Of a stretch of 64,000 nucleotides of DNA, positions 1 through 13,899 are shown one piece after another. Source of the stretch: Ceratopteris richardii (lineage: Eukaryota > Streptophyta > Polypodiopsida > Polypodiales > Pteridaceae); the NCBI GenBank assembly GCA_020310875.1, contig CM035423.1, positions 125,626,164-125,690,163 on the forward strand, in the 5' to 3' direction. A model generated the notes under the pieces. The model was not told where the DNA came from, did not search any database, and saw only the letters and a list, made by a program, of their open reading frames with translations. The first letter of the stretch is position 1; every line of letters starts with the position of its first letter. A program made the position numbers and the translations under genes.

Positions 1-2820
1 TTTAGCCTCTAGAACCACTTGATGCTACTAATATTGCTCTAACTAGGTCAATCCACTAGCTCCCAAGTTTCACTCTTCATGATATTGTCATATTCAATTT
101 GCATGACAACCTTCAATTTAGATTGTGTTGTACATTGGTTGGTTCCTTTCCTTGTTCTTGAATAAGCTCAGTCGTGAAGGTTGTATTTACAACGGTTTCT
201 TGCCCTTCTCTAATTCTCTATTCTATGTGATCATCTTGGTCCATCTGCAACCTATTCTAGTGATTGTGGGATGGGGTTTGTAGAATCATAGAGTTGTCTC
301 ACCCAATGTGGCAATGGATTTTTCGCTTGGCTGAAGATAGATTGGTGACTTTTAGAATCATCATATGAAAGCTTGTTTCTCTTGTGTAGAAGGGATAGCT
401 CTTGGGCCATGTTCATAGTGGATTGTCCCTTCCGCTCTCTTGTCCTCCTCCACTCCATGGAGTTTCTCCTCCTTCCACACCACATGGTGACTCACCATGA
501 TCTACATGGAGTGGAAGCTCTCTTATCCTCCTCCATTCCATGTAGTTTCTCCTCCTTCGACACCACATGGCGAATCACCATGATCCTCATAGCCTAGGGA
601 TCATATATCTTATAACCTTTCTTATCCTTAGTGTATTCTACAAAGATACATTTGATGCTTTGTGGTTGAATCTTGTTTCTCTCCCTATCTAGAACATGTA
701 CATAACATTCACTTCCAAATACTTTGAAATGGGAAACAAATGGCGTGTTACTAGTGAAGGCCTCTTGTGGCGTCTTTCCATCAAGTGCCTTGGTGTAGCT
801 TCAATTCAAGGTGAAGATAGTAGAATTTGGCTAATCCTTTCCCTTCAACATGCGCCTTCCCATCTCCATGATGGTTTGATTCCAACCTTTTTTAATACCA
901 TTGTGTTGAGGGATATGTGCCACTATGAGTTGATTCTTGATTTTTTTACTCTTGCAAAATTCTTCAAACTCTGTAGATGTAAACTCACCACCACCATCTA
1001 TCCTGAATTTCTTCATCTCCTTCCCTATTGTAATTAAACAAGTTGAATCCATTCTTTAAACTTACCAAAATCACAAGCCTTATCATGAACGAAGTACACC
1101 ACATCTTCATGTTATAGTCATCAATGTGTAACATGAAGTAGGAAGATCTGCCCAAGGCCTTTGTAGGCATTTTTCTACACAAGTCAATAGGCACCAACTC
1201 TAGAGGATAGACTGATAATTCTTACTCTCATGTGGAAATGCCTTCCTTTTTTGCTTGCCTATCATGCAAGATTCACATGGTTCCTTCATCTTTGTAATCA
1301 ATGCTAGGTGTGCAACCATACCTGTATGATGCACATCCTTTAGTATAGGATATTTGATATGGCTAAAACTCTCATGCCATAGCTTACTTGTGCCCACATG
1401 CATAGTAGCTCTAAGATCAAACAACTCCTACAAGTTCTTCGTCCTTATGCAAGTCCCAACAATGTTATTGTTACTATCCATAATATTATCTCTTGACTTA
1501 TTGAAAGATACATGATGACCTTGATCAGTTATAAAAGCTACTCAACATAGATTTGGTTTGATTTGTGGAACATACAACACATTTCATACCTTTGTTATAT
1601 TCCCATTAGAGTTAACGAAAGAAATCGTACCTTCTCTCTCTAGAGGACATCTTGCATTCTTGCCTACCTTTACTCTAATGGGTTCCTTTAGAGGGTGTAA
1701 GAAACTATGAAAGTCTTTTTTGCTCTTCATGTGACTAGAGGCACCACTATCAAATACCCTTGAGTCATCTATTCCTCAATATTTAGTTGAGGAGCATACC
1801 TCCTTTATTGTAACAAATAATTCAAGCTTTGTTTTTGTAGTGTTGACAGACTCTTACCCTTGCTACCTTTCTGAAGAGCCATTCTTCTCTTCTGGACTCT
1901 TGATGCAACAATCTAAATTATGTGGTCTTTCTTCTCAAGGGTGGAAACAATCTCCCTTGAACTTCTTTTTGTCATTCCTTTTTTTCTCCATCTTTTTTCT
2001 TTTGTATTTTCTATGAATGTAGCATCTGCTTTGTTGTTGTTCACTGCTCGCCTTGATTTGGGGCGCCTCCTCCATGAGTATGACACTGAATTCTTCAAAA
2101 GTTAGAGGTTGAGGTCTGATTTGAGTATTAAGAGTATTTACAAAACCATCAAACTTTGGTGGAAAGATTCGAAGACAATGCCAAGCTAGCTCCTCACTTG
2201 CAAGAAGCAATCAACAAAGTCAAAGACACCTTTTCCTACCATTTGATCGCATAGATTCTTAATGTGATTGATAAACACCTCTACATTGTTGCCATCAACA
2301 AACCTTTTTGCTGCTAGCTGATTCTTCAAGTTTTGAATCCATGTCTGATTACTAGAAGCCTTGACAACATGATGAATGAGAGTCAAAACACTATTAGTAG
2401 TACTTATAAATAGAACAGAGAGTGCATCTATGTTTCCATGTTTCCAAGCACATAGAAGATTAGCATCAAGAAGAATCATTGGAACAGGGCTATCGGATCA
2501 GCTGTCTCTTGGGGATTATGTTAGTTCAAAGAACAGTGCCTAGAAGCTCCTATGAATCAAGGATAGAAGTGATTTTGAAATTTCAGAGGCTATAATTCAT
2601 ACCATCAAGCTTACGTTTCATGAAGGGTGGTGGTTGAATCCACAACATTGGTATGACCCGCATCATTGCTACGCTTCGTTGTGCTCCACCTACTCCTATT
2701 GACAAATCACCTTGATTCCTAGTTGTAGATGATGACGGACCACTTGACATCTTCTTTGCTTTCTTGTTTATCCCTTTGCAACTTGTATGTTTTTGCTTCT
2801 TCACCACTTAGAGCCTCGTG
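1..2820 (-). mobile_element. Old, broken Copia (Ty1-like) LTR retrotransposon, cut by the window edge
   Basis: Read on the minus strand, the parts come in Copia order. A gag start and UBN2-like gag lie near 2800-1935. A GAG-pre-integrase region with the usual His/Cys pattern is near 1424-1200. Integrase core sequence with an RSDGGGE-like motif (here RIDGGGEF) is near 1050-830. A post-integrase region runs to about 250. The beginning of reverse transcriptase (a WELVD motif) is at about 75-1 and runs off the left edge. The element is broken in many places and looks old. No LTR could be assigned; 2821-3211 holds no recognisable feature. The family is confident, the edges are not. Confidence 0.8.
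434..599 (-). repeat. 83-bp tandem duplication inside the old Copia
   Basis: Two direct copies, starting at about 434 and 517, share most positions, including the stretches around 'gctctct', 'cctcctcca' and 'caccacatgg'. Both lie in the region after the integrase of the minus-strand Copia and keep the same reading frame. This is a local duplication, not a separate element. Confidence 0.75.
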
Positions 2821-3216
2821 AGCTCTTAAAGCATGTAAGAAATAATAGCACATTAGAATAGACTAGTAGATAGAGTTAAGAAAATAACACACACAAAGAG
2901 TGACATAGATTTAGAGACAGAGAACTCAAATTCTCACATTTTGAAGAGTAATGCAACTACAAAGATGAAGCTCTCCATACATGCGCTCCCAATGTGGATC
3001 TTAGATGGCCACCTATATTGACTTTAGATGAATGGCTTACTAGTGTGAAATATGTAAAGCTACACATGGGACATACTCATATAGCTTTTACAATGGGAGT
3101 CTATAGATAAATGTAGTCGGGAGATACAAAATAGTCGGCCAAAATATACAATCCGATAGTATCTCCATGACCAAAAGTCCTACCATATCGGCCCTATGGG
3201 CCTAGGTGATAGGCCC

Positions 3217-3813
3217 TGTTGATAGGAGAAGAAAATGCAGAAAACAAGTGCTAAGTTAGATGTTGAAGTTGTTGAGTCAGATTATTAATGACTCAGAATT
3301 GTAGTGAGTCCATGTTATGCTCACTCAGAATTTTAATAAACAATTACTAATTAGTTAGTAGTTCATGTCGTGTAATTTTTGGTCATTGTTTTCTTCTTGC
3401 TCGAGTATCTAGGGGGTAGAAGAAGCATCTTTCAAGAAGATCGAGAGAGGAGAGAAGACAAAGAGCCTAGATGGAGTCGAAAAGATTTTGTTTATATAAG
3501 TGAGTAGGCCGAAAACACAATCGAGGCCTTCCAAGATTGTCAATTCAGAGAAGTGTGGCGATTATCTTTCTTGTAACTTTGTTATTTCGAAGAACTTCAA
3601 TCAATCTATTTTGTATTTGCTATTTAGTGCAAGTGTAGAATCATGTCTGTTTAAGTAAATTTGGTGTGAAACAATATTCTATCGCAGCATAATAGTGTTG
3701 AATCTGAAGAATGTTTGCAAGTGTTTTTCTTAGTGTGTGAAGATCAATGCTAAGATTGAATTACTAGAAGTTTGCAGAGTGTGTAAGTAGCTATGTGTTC
3801 CTGAACCCAAACA
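3217..3813 (+). repeat. 5' LTR of the Gypsy element
   Basis: 597 bp. It matches 12968-13563 along its whole length, with shared blocks such as 'acaagtgctaagtt' and 'cttccaagattgtcaattc'. The termini are TGTTG and AACA. The flanking GGCCC at 3212-3216 is repeated after the 3' LTR. Confidence 0.93.
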
Positions 3814-5739
3814 CATTTGGCAATCCTACTGCATTTGCTAAAGAAGCAAGAGATGCATGAAAGGACAAAGAAGAAGATTTAGTAAAGTTTATTATACAAG
3901 AGTGCAAGAAAAAGCAGATAACATGGAGTCATCTTTTGAATTTTACGATTGGTACGAAGCACAAGAGGAATCTAACTTGGAAAGTGAAGAGGAGGAAGGA
4001 GGAACAAGTGTAGCTGAAGCTAGGCTAGTGGGCGATATACTAGGAGTGTTATTCCTAACAGAAGCAACTATAGGAGTTATAAGACAACTCCAGTTTGACC
4101 CACTTGCACGGATGACCGATCAAAGAACTAGGCATACACCTCAGCCACAGCCAATGGCGCAACCGCCTCCAAATCCCAAGGTCAAAGCAGCCCATTTTAG
4201 AGGAGGTTCTAAAGAAGATGTTGACTATTACATTGCTCAATTCGAGATAAAGTGGATAGCAAATGGATATCTAGCCATATATGGTGATGTAATCAAACTC
4301 TAGCAACTTGCGGCTACATTAGAAGGAAGAACAATGAGTTGGTTCAGCCAATACGATATTGCTCATTTTTCTACATATGATGCATTAAAAACAACATTTT
4401 TACAAGGATTTAGGAAAGAAAAAACTCCCTCTGATGTGTTGAGGAAGTTGAGAGCAATTAGGCAAAGGAACATGTTAGTAGAAAACTATGCTCAGAAATT
4501 TAGAACTTTGATGGAAAGATAGTAGAGCAACGAGAGACCTATCAACGAGATGTTGGCATGTTACTTCTTAAAAGGATTAAGGAGTAGCATCAGGCATGCA
4601 ATTGCAAGTCTAGATATAGCTAATGTTTTGATGTATTAGTGTCAGCAGTTGCACGAGTTGAAAGAAGATTTGGTAGATTGAAGAAGAGGCACAATGTATC
4701 TAGTTCAGATGCTGAATCTGATTCAGAAATGGAGTCAGAGAAAGGTACAACTGATTTCGAATCGAACACTGAAGATGAAGAGGTTGTGGTGAGAAGGCAC
4801 CAAACATAAAGGTAAGCAAAGTAAAGTGGAAGCTTTAATTAGTAGATTAAAGAAACATGGATATTCCATAACTACTCCAAGGAGAAAAGGTTTTATGAAA
4901 TTTGTGATAAAGAAGGACATACAAATCAGTATTGATATAATCCCAAACATCGAGGAAAAAGTTCAAGGCAGGACAATAGGAATAACAATGAAGTTATCAA
5001 GTCATTCCAGTTCAAGGACATGGTGGTTTTCAGAGGCAGCAACAAGGAAGACCTCCATGGAGAGATCAGGCGAATCAGCAAGGAAATTATCAGGGTAATC
5101 AACAAGGGAATCAGCAAGGCATACCACCAAGAGTGATGCAATGTGGATATTATTCTGCACTAGACCATTGGATTGTACCTAATTGTACTTTATGGGTTAA
5201 GCACAGAACAGAGAAGGTTATACCAATGGTTCATTATAATTAGAATAACCAACAAGGGTAGCAATAGCAATAAGACCACCAAACTGCTCAAGGCAATGCT
5301 ATAGTCATAGACTTATCAGATCAAGAATGACGTAATGATTCAGGTGCAAGTGCATCAGGAAGTCTACATCAGAACCATGACAATCGATGGAATTGTGATT
5401 GTATGCAATGTGGTAAAGTCAAGGAGGTGGATGTCTTGTCGGTTACAAGGTCCAAGAATAAAGGTCCTATTGATTGGCAAGAGCAAAGACAGATGAGGGA
5501 CCAAGTACAGTAATGGATCCATCAAGATCAGCAAAACGAAGTAAAATTTTAGAATTTATCTTAGAAAGAGGAGGATTCAACATTCTTACAGAACACAAAG
5601 AAGGAGGATAAGATGAAGACAAAGCAGGAGTTAGACAATGATTGGTTCGAGGTAATAATTAACTCTCCTTTGCAATTTTCCTTAGATGAGTTATTGTCTT
5701 TTGTACCATCTTTTAAAGAGAAATTGTTGAAGAAGCTAG

Positions 5740-6686
5740 TGTTAGTCGGCCGTCAGATTGGCGATTGTAAAAACAGAATCTTGTTCGCACGAACGAAAGG
5801 TTGTTACACTGATACTTGTAATCTATATAAAGCAATGAAAAAGAGACGCTTCAGTGACGTTCCGTGAAATCACCAGACTGTCTATCTGGATGATTTGTCT
5901 GTGACGTTACTCTGTGTCGAGTTGGTTAATTTGGAGTATCTTGTCTCATTTCTGTTTTGTTGTCTATTGATACCTGTTTCTGTTCGTGAGTTACCTAGAC
6001 GTTCAGTTGATCGTTAGACTGTTATGTGAGTGAGTTGTTCTGCGAAGTTTCGGTTACGATTGGTCTGTTGGTTAAGCGTATCGTAGTGTCGCTCTTGCTT
6101 GTAAGGTGCTGTAACTTGTTGGATGAAGTCTGTGTGATTGCGGTAGCGCTCTGAGAACTCTGAGTTGTATTGTGTTATCTTAGGTGTTGAGGGCTGTCCT
6201 CCTACGGTAAAGGTTAACTATAGTAAGGGTTGTCTTAAGTTGCGTACTGGATCTTCAGTACTGTGTGTCTGAGACTATTGAGATCTTCTGTGTCTTCGGT
6301 TTTGTTTGATTGTTTGTACTTATTCGGTGAAGGTTGAATTACTGATATTGTCTTTATCGCTACAGTAGTTTGCATTCGGAATAGCTATTGAGTTAATCAA
6401 AGTGATTCTGTGTTACGATACTGAGTAAGTCCAACACTGTATGCCAAGGGAACGTTACGAAAGTATGGTCAGTAACTTTGGCGAGTCTGATTGAGTACTA
6501 TAAGGCTGTAAGTGTAACCGAGTCTTGATAGAGTTTTGAGCATCAGTATACTGCTATGTGTGAGTGGTTAGTCTGGGAACCAAGCATAGGGCCTCTGTCT
6601 AACAGACCCCTTCCACTCCCAAGAACCCAATAAATAAATGTTTAAACGTGCTACTGACAGCTAGTCTCGCGTTTAACATTTTAACA
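5740..6686 (+). mobile_element. Solo LTR (947 bp) inserted in the Gypsy gag-pol region
   Basis: The segment begins TGTTAG and ends TTTAACA, a short terminal inverted repeat typical of LTRs. CTAG flanks it on both sides (5736-5739 and 6687-6690). Base usage differs from the surrounding Gypsy: GT-rich, with many TCGG and CGTT words. A TATA-like 'ctatataaag' lies at about 5823 and a polyadenylation-like 'aataaataaa' at about 6629. No coding content was seen. It separates the Gypsy gag side from the protease side, so it arrived after the Gypsy did. The short ORF that runs into it from 5613 is Gypsy sequence. Confidence 0.75.
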
Positions 6687-9600
6687 CTAGTTTTACAGCA
6701 GTCTTAGCCAGCAGCTATGCAGATACCTTCAACATCAACTAATAATATTGATCCAGCTGATGTGGAGTTTTTTGTGCTAGTAATTCAGGCACAGTATAAA
6801 CAAAGGCCATTTGATGAGGTTTTGCTAGATGGCGGCTCAGGAGTAAACATATTACTTGAGCACATTTTTAAAGAAATGGGGAATGAGGCTTTTGCTCGAG
6901 CACCTTTTCAAGTAAAAATGGCATATCAAACTAGAGTCCAACCTTTGGGCATTCTGAAGCAGCAGTATATGACAATTGCAAGGATGTCATTCATGGTAAC
7001 TTTTGTGGTAATTAGAATGTCTGAGTCTACTTACCCCTATGAAATGTTTTTAGGTAGACCTTGGTTCAGGTTGGATAAAGTCAAGCAAGATTGGGGATTG
7101 AATGTGGTTGTAATCACAAAAGGCAAAAAGTAGGTTACCATACCAATGAACGGTAGAAAAAACATGTTGGTAATAGAGAAACCACTAATGGCTTAGACCA
7201 TTAGTTTAGCCGACGAGATTTAAGACGATGAAGAGTAGGAGTTTGTGAAGGCAAACCCAACAGTAGTACTAGTCTTTGAAGTAGACATGGAAGGTGTGTT
7301 ATCACAGGATGAGGATCTATTGGAGAATACAAGTGAATCAGCTCCAGGTGACACATTGGAGGGCATACATCTCAAACGGATGTTTGAGCAAAATTTGGAA
7401 ACTCGAACTTCGCGAAAACTGGAGCAGCAAGAAAAAGAGGTAAGTAAGATGGCTGAAAGGATATATGAACAAAAATATGCAAGTTCTGGTCGGGTAAAAG
7501 AGGTTGAACTTTGGGAGGTTAATTTGGGAACAGATGCTGAGCCAAAGATGGTCAGAGTAAGCAAAAAATTAGAAGGCCAGTTCTTGGAAGATCTGATTTG
7601 TTTGTTGAAGGAGTATGTTGATGTATTTGCTTGGGACTACTCACAGGTGAAAGGCATAGACCCTGATCTACATCACCATAGGATAAATTTAAAGAAAGAT
7701 GCAGTTCCAGTTGTGCAGCAAAGATACCCAATGAATCCTTATTTTGCAAAATAGGTTAAGGAAGAAATTGATAAATTATTGGTGGTAGGATTTGTCAAAC
7801 CAGTTATTCAAGTTACTAGGTTGTCTCCTATTATAGTGGTTCCTAAAAAGAATGTGAAGTTGAGAATTTGCGTTGATTATAGAAAATTAAATGTAGCAAC
7901 GATTACGGGTCCCTTACCTATGCCATTTTGTGATGCAGTATTGGATGCAGTAGCTGGACATGAGATGTATAGTTTTTTGGATGGATTTTTTGGCTATAAT
8001 CAAATTTGTGTTGCCGAGGAGGATCAACACAAGACTACATTCATTATAGAATTTGGTGCATATGTGTTCATAGTCATGAGTTTTGGATTGAAGAATGGAC
8101 TCCCTTCATTCAATTGTGTGGCACATAAAGTGTTTGAACCTTATTTGCAAGGTTGCATGCAAGTCTTTGTGGACGACTTTTCAGTATTTGGGAAAAGGTA
8201 CAGCACCTGCTGCATCAAAAATCTTGTTTTGATAGATGTAGGAAATTCAGGATGGTGCTCAATCCATTCAAGAGTGTCATGGTTGTAAAGAGTGGCATCT
8301 TGTTAGGCCATGTTATTTCTGAAGAGGGAATGGTTATTGATGTTAAAAAGATTGAAGCCATTAGGATGGCAAAAGCCCCGATAAATGTGAAAGAAGTAAT
8401 GAGGTTTGTTGGAAAAATCATGGCATGCCAGGTATTTGAGGTACTTGGCTAATATTTGATTACATCTAAATCATTTAACAAAGAAAGATGTTCCATTTGT
8501 ATGGGCTAAAGCTCAAGAAAAGGCATTTCAGATATTGAAGAAGATGGTTTCAATAGCAACAACTTTGCAGCCGCCAGATTGGTCTTTGTCATTTCATATA
8601 TTTGTTTATGCATTAGATGTCACACTTGGAGCAGTGTTGATGTAGCAAAAAGAAAAAGGATGGTATAGACCAGTGTATTATGCTAGTACGTTGTTTTCTT
8701 CAGTTGAAAGAAATTATCCGATGACTGAAAAAGAAGCATTAGCAATGGTGTATGCTCTAAACAAATTTAGACATGACTTATTTGGCAATAAAGTGATATT
8801 TCATGTTGATCCGCAAGCTTCAATAGATTTGATTAAAAAGCCATTGTTCATAGGAAGGTTGGAAGGGAGGATGCTTTTAATGCAGGAGTTTGATTTTGTC
8901 ATTATTCATACTCCAGGTAAATAGCATGCAATGGTAGATTACTTCAGTCGATTGGAGTCAAGGGAAGCAGTGACAGGTGTCCGGGATGAATTTCCAGATG
9001 CGGAGTTATTCAATGCACAAATTGATGAATCTGATTCTTGGTATCACCAATTATTAGTGTTTTTAATAGATGGAGCATTACCTCAACATTTTACACCTAA
9101 TCAGATGAAGAATTTTGCTCTTAAAAGTAGACCATATTTGGTTATAGCTGGTGCATTGTATAAGAAAGGGGTGGATCAGGTCATTCGTAGGTGTGTACCA
9201 GATTTTGAACAATCAGTTGTTTTGTAGGAAGCACATTCAAGAGTTGCAAGAGGAAAATTGTCAGGTGATATTATAGGGAAAAAGATTTTACAAGCATGAT
9301 TGTGGTGGCCTACTTTGTTAAAGCATGCTCATGAGTTTGCTAAAAGATGTGTGATTTGTCAGAAAACAAGCCAACCAAATAATTCGGATTGGGCATCTGA
9401 TCATCCTGTTTTGCCATGAAATCCATTTTCAGAAATGCGACATGGATTTTCTTGGGCCTATTACTCAATGCGAGAATAGATATATTTTAGTAGCTATCGA
9501 TTATAATTGCACAGAGTGGGTGGAAGCAGTAGCACTCAAGGACAAGAAGGCAGCAAGTGTTGCAAAGTTCCTCTACCACAACATCATGACCAAGTTTAGT

Positions 9601-10899
9601 TGTCCAGTTGAGTTAATCAGTGATAGACGAGCTCATTTCATTAATGAAGTAATTTCAAAACTAACAAGAACACATTTGATCATAGATCAAATGTGTAAAG
9701 AGTCTACATCTTATCATCCTCGAGCAAATGGTCAAGGGAAAAGCACTAATAAGATTTTGCTACGTATTCTTAAAAATTTGGTGCATGATAATAAAAAAAA
9801 ATTGGATTTGGTGCTTGATTCAGCATTATGGTCATGTCGAGCAACTTTCAAAGTGACAACAAGTGTGAGACCATTCAGTTTGGTTTACCGCTTGGAAGAA
9901 GTAGTTCCAATGGAGTTTGTATTTCCTCGTTTGCGAGTCACAATAGAAAAGATGTCACCTGAAGCATCAATCAAGCATAGGAGTACGTACCTTCTTCAAT
10001 TGGAGGCAGATTGTTTAGTTAGTGCATACATAATAGAGGTAATTCAAAGAAGGAGACAAGCTTGGGTCAATATGAATGTGAAATTCAAGATATTTCAGGT
10101 TGGACATTGGGTGATGGTGTACAACTCCAAATTAGGTCCACATCCAGGAAAAATTAGCTTGAAATATAAAGGTCCATATCAGATTGTGCAGGACCTAGGC
10201 CAAGGAACGTTTTTACTAGCTGATGTGTTTGGCACAAGAATGGAAAAGCCGACGAATGGATTTCGTTTGAAGCAATTTCAAGGAAAGCTACCACATATGG
10301 ATTGGTTGTCATCTAATCTAGTGCAGGTGATGTGTAATTCAAAAAATCAGATTGGCACCATTAGTGATCACAGAAGTAAGAAGTTATACTTCTCTACATT
10401 TTTTTCAATGGTTCTATGTTATCTGGAAAAGTGTTGGTTTCAGAGTACTTTAAGTACATTCTTAACGGTACATTGGTATGCAAAAGTGGATTTGAGGTTA
10501 AGGGTGGTACTATTTCAAGTTTACTCAATGAGATCTTACTTGGTCAGATTTTACTATATCGGATTTTGGTTAATCAGATTCTACTCAATCGGATGTTGGT
10601 GTGTCAGAACTTGTTTAGTCAGATTCTGCTAGTTTTGAATTCCCTCAATCAGAATTTTTTCACTCAAAAATTATTGGGTTGATGTCTGTACATGTACTTG
10701 GTGCTCTATTCAAGTATTTGTTTTCCGACATTTGTTCATGGGAGAAGAGAAGCATAAAAATATTTTGATTTATTGCATCGATTTGCGGGAAAAATTTAAA
10801 TCATTTATTGAAAGTTTCACTTGAAAGTATGCATTATAAAAAGGTGGTGCAATTTGCACGAATTATAGTATCATATGATTTCAAGATTTTGGCTTTGGA

Positions 10900-12920
10900 T
10901 TGGTACAATTCAATCATGCATTTCAAACGTGCAGGTTTATGTGCCAAAGGAAGACAATTAGTTTAGCCTCTGTGATTCCAAGCGCAGACATAGCAAACAT
11001 GAGGAATAGAGCGCCCAAAAGAGAAATGGTCGCTTGCAAGGAAGATTCTTCTATTGAAGAGAGTGATGGCATGCTTCAAGAGGAAGAGGATGATGCGCAA
11101 ACTCCGATATCGGCCAATAAGTTGTCACAATCACTGATGGAGCCTTTTGCAAATTTCAAGATAGAAATTGATGTAAGTGCACCTATGCATAATATTTGGT
11201 TATAATGCATTTCCCTATTTGAGTTTGCATCGTTACCATAGGCAAGTTGGAAGTTGAATTAATATACTTGAAGTCAGATGGATATCATTAAGAAGACGAA
11301 AGGACAATTGTCTCCTCAGGTGAAATTTTCTCCTAAACTAATTGCTGAGGTCTTTAAAGTACCTTTATTAAAAGAACAGGTGGTGCCTAAGTGTACTGAG
11401 GAAGAAATGAAGAAGGATTTTGGCCCTAGGGACGGGGGTAGACAATATTACATCTTAAAGAAAGTATCCTATATGTGAAGAGAGCAACTGAAGTAGTATC
11501 TTGAGTGTTTGTGCTACATTGTCAAATATGATTACATGTCCAAAGATAACTATGGAGCATTAAATTGGGCAAAAAAGGGGGATCTATTAGCTGGGCTCAT
11601 TTGATATTCAAAAGGATGTATAGTGAGGTATTTGATTCATATAAATGCAAGACACAGGCTAATAGTAGGTTGGAAGCCTATTTTGCAGCAATTTTCCAAC
11701 TTGTGCAGCAAGTCGAGAGAAATGAGGTTGTTTGGCCCACAACATAGAATCAGCAAATGGATTCGGTAAGGATTTAGAAGAAGGAGCAAGATGGTATTAA
11801 GGAGAAATACGAATTGGACGACATGTATAGCGACTTATTAAAAGTTGGTTATAAGCTAGAGGAAGTTGATTTGGTGGTACAAAAATTGCAGAGCAAATCT
11901 TCTAAAGGGGTAAGTTTTAATGAAACATCGTTTAACATAGCAGAAGAGATAGAACAACCAAAGGTGGTGGGTCGACATTTTAAGTTGTCAAAGATGCGTA
12001 GATTGGAACCTGTATTACAAACCTTGGTGGATAAAACTTCGGTTCCATAGGTGTCTCAGGCTAACGTTGAACCAAGTATAGAGGTGGTAGAAATGCAAAA
12101 AAAGTTGGATGTAGTGTGTTAATTTATATTAAAGTAAGATAGTTTTTTAAAAGAGCAGCAGTTACTTAATAATGTCTTAAACTTTGAGGAATATCAGGTA
12201 CTCAAGGCTTAGGCTCAAACTTTACAGGAGGAGTTACGAAAAACAATACTACAACTTGGAGAGTTACTGTCTTCTTTTCATCAGTAGCACATAGTAGAAG
12301 TATTGAAGGTTAAGAAGTCTCTTCAAGAATTCGATAATCGGATAGAGAGGATGAAACATATGGTAGAAACATAAATCAACAAATTAGCTAAATTGAATAT
12401 AACATTACACGTAGATAATGAAGTGTTGGGATCGAGAATTAAACCTTTATTGGTCTTCGAGAAGCAGATGTTAGAAAATGAGGAACTAGAGATGGATGCA
12501 ATGTTATTGACAGAGATGGATATGATGGTCATAAAGCAACAGATGCAAAAGTTCATGTAGGACCTATGGACAGGGTTAAAAGAGAGACTACAAGCATTGA
12601 TTAGTTATCCTTGTGACCAGATCAAAGATGGTTTTATATCGGTATAGGAGAGTCAGTTGATGAAGATGATTGAACAACATGAAGCTGAGAAGCAAGTATT
12701 ATTACAACAGGTTGCAGAGCTGAAAGAGAAACTTGTTCAGTATAATTTGGATAAAGAATCGGATGTCTTAGTTCAGAAGCAGGAAAAGGTTGCATTAAAG
12801 AAGATGGAAGAGCAAGAAGATATGCAGGTTGAAGATCAAATTCAAGAATGTGCAAGGCAAGTTCAGCATAAAGATGACAATAGAGAGCTTAGTATTGTGG
12901 TCTATGATCAAGGGTCATGA
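10900..12920 (+). other. Extra coding stretch of the Gypsy between integrase and 3' LTR, unknown product
   Basis: About 2 kb downstream of integrase, in sense orientation, holds protein-like sequence matching no gag-pol domain I know. Early parts are acidic, with runs such as EESDG and EEEDD. The middle part (11278-12050) is mixed and globular-looking. The last part (12657-12920) is rich in E, K, Q and L, with heptad-like spacing that suggests a coiled coil. Some plant Gypsy lineages carry an additional ORF in this position, sometimes called env-like, and others pick up host sequence. Nothing here shows a signal peptide or a membrane segment. It is broken like the rest of the element. Function unknown. 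Confidence 0.5.
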
Positions 12921-12967
12921 ATTTGAGTCTGATTTTTAGAAAAAATCCTCCACCGAGTAGTGCTAGG

Positions 12968-13563
12968 TGTTGGAAGGAGAAGAAAACGTAGAGAACAAGT
13001 GCTAAGTTGGATGTTGAAGTTGTTGAGTCAGATTGTTACTAACTCGGAATTGTGTTGAGTTCGTATTATGCTCACTCAGAATTTTAATAATTAGTTACTA
13101 ATTAGTTAGTAGTTCATGTCGCATGATTTTTTGTCATTGTTTTCTTGTTGCAGGAGTATCTAGGAAGTAGAAGAAGCGTCTTTCAAGAAGATCGAGAGAG
13201 GAGAGAAGATGAAGAGCTAGATGAAGTGAAAAAGATCCTGTTTGTGTAATTGAGCATGCCAAAAACACAATCAAGGCCTTCCAAGATTGTCAATTCAGAG
13301 AAGTGTGGCGATTATCTTTCTTGTAATTCTGTTATTTCGAAGAACTTCAATCAATCTATTTTGTATTCACTATTCAGTGCAAGTGTAAAATCATGTCTGT
13401 CTGAGTAAATTTGGTGTGAAAGAGTATTCTGTCGCAGCATAATAGTGTTGAATCTGAAGTATATCTGCAAGTGTTTTTCTTTCTGTGTGAAGATCAGTGC
13501 TAAGATTGAATTACTAGAAGTTTGTAGAGTGTGTAAGTAGCTATGTGTTCATGAACCCAAACA
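12968..13563 (+). repeat. 3' LTR of the Gypsy element
   Basis: 596 bp, the partner of 3217-3813. It is followed directly by GGCCC (13564-13568), identical to the bases before the 5' LTR. Confidence 0.93.
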
Positions 13564-13899
13564 GGCCCCTCAAACCTCACAGAAGGGGGAACCACCCCGT
13601 TGCATCCCCCATTAAGGTTCTATGGGGAAACTACTTTTGGCCACAAGGCCTTTAATTTTGCCTTGAATGGACACCCAACGGCCCATAAGTTTATGCCCTA
13701 CCTAACATAATCTCTATGCTCACAAAGATCATCTATTCCCATCAACAGTCACACATAGATCTCATCTAACTTTGAAGTTAGGGTTCCACAAATGTCTAGG
13801 CTCTCATAAAGGCTTCCCCTTATAATGGGGGCCTTACAACTTAGAATATCATGGATCATTTGTGGTCACTTGAGGGTGAAATGCTGAGTATATCTAACA

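Larger units (their letters stand above)
3217..13563 (+). mobile_element. Gypsy (Ty3-like) LTR retrotransposon with both LTRs and target duplication; broken
   Basis: Bounded by two LTRs (3217-3813 and 12968-13563), each starting TGTTG and ending AACA. A perfect 5-bp target duplication, GGCCC, lies at 3212-3216 and 13564-13568. Parts in order on the plus strand: gag (about 3857-4700) and a decayed zinc-knuckle region. Next comes an aspartic protease with an LDGGSG motif (6717-7133). Reverse transcriptase has CVDYRKLN and FVDDF motifs (7700-8450). RNase H is at 8600-8930 and integrase with a His/Cys head is at 9227-10350. After that comes an extra coding stretch (10900-12920). Protease-RT-RNase H-integrase order makes it Gypsy. 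It is broken in many places. The LTRs look roughly 90% alike by eye, so it is not recent. Confidence 0.93.

Noticed and set aside
7220-7564. Minus-strand ORF in the Gypsy element
   Set aside because: Shadow of the plus-strand pol region.
10416-10682. Membrane-protein-like ORF after the Gypsy integrase
   Set aside because: Its Leu/Ile-rich repeats come from a degenerate short repeat ('caatcagatt'-like), not a convincing transmembrane protein.
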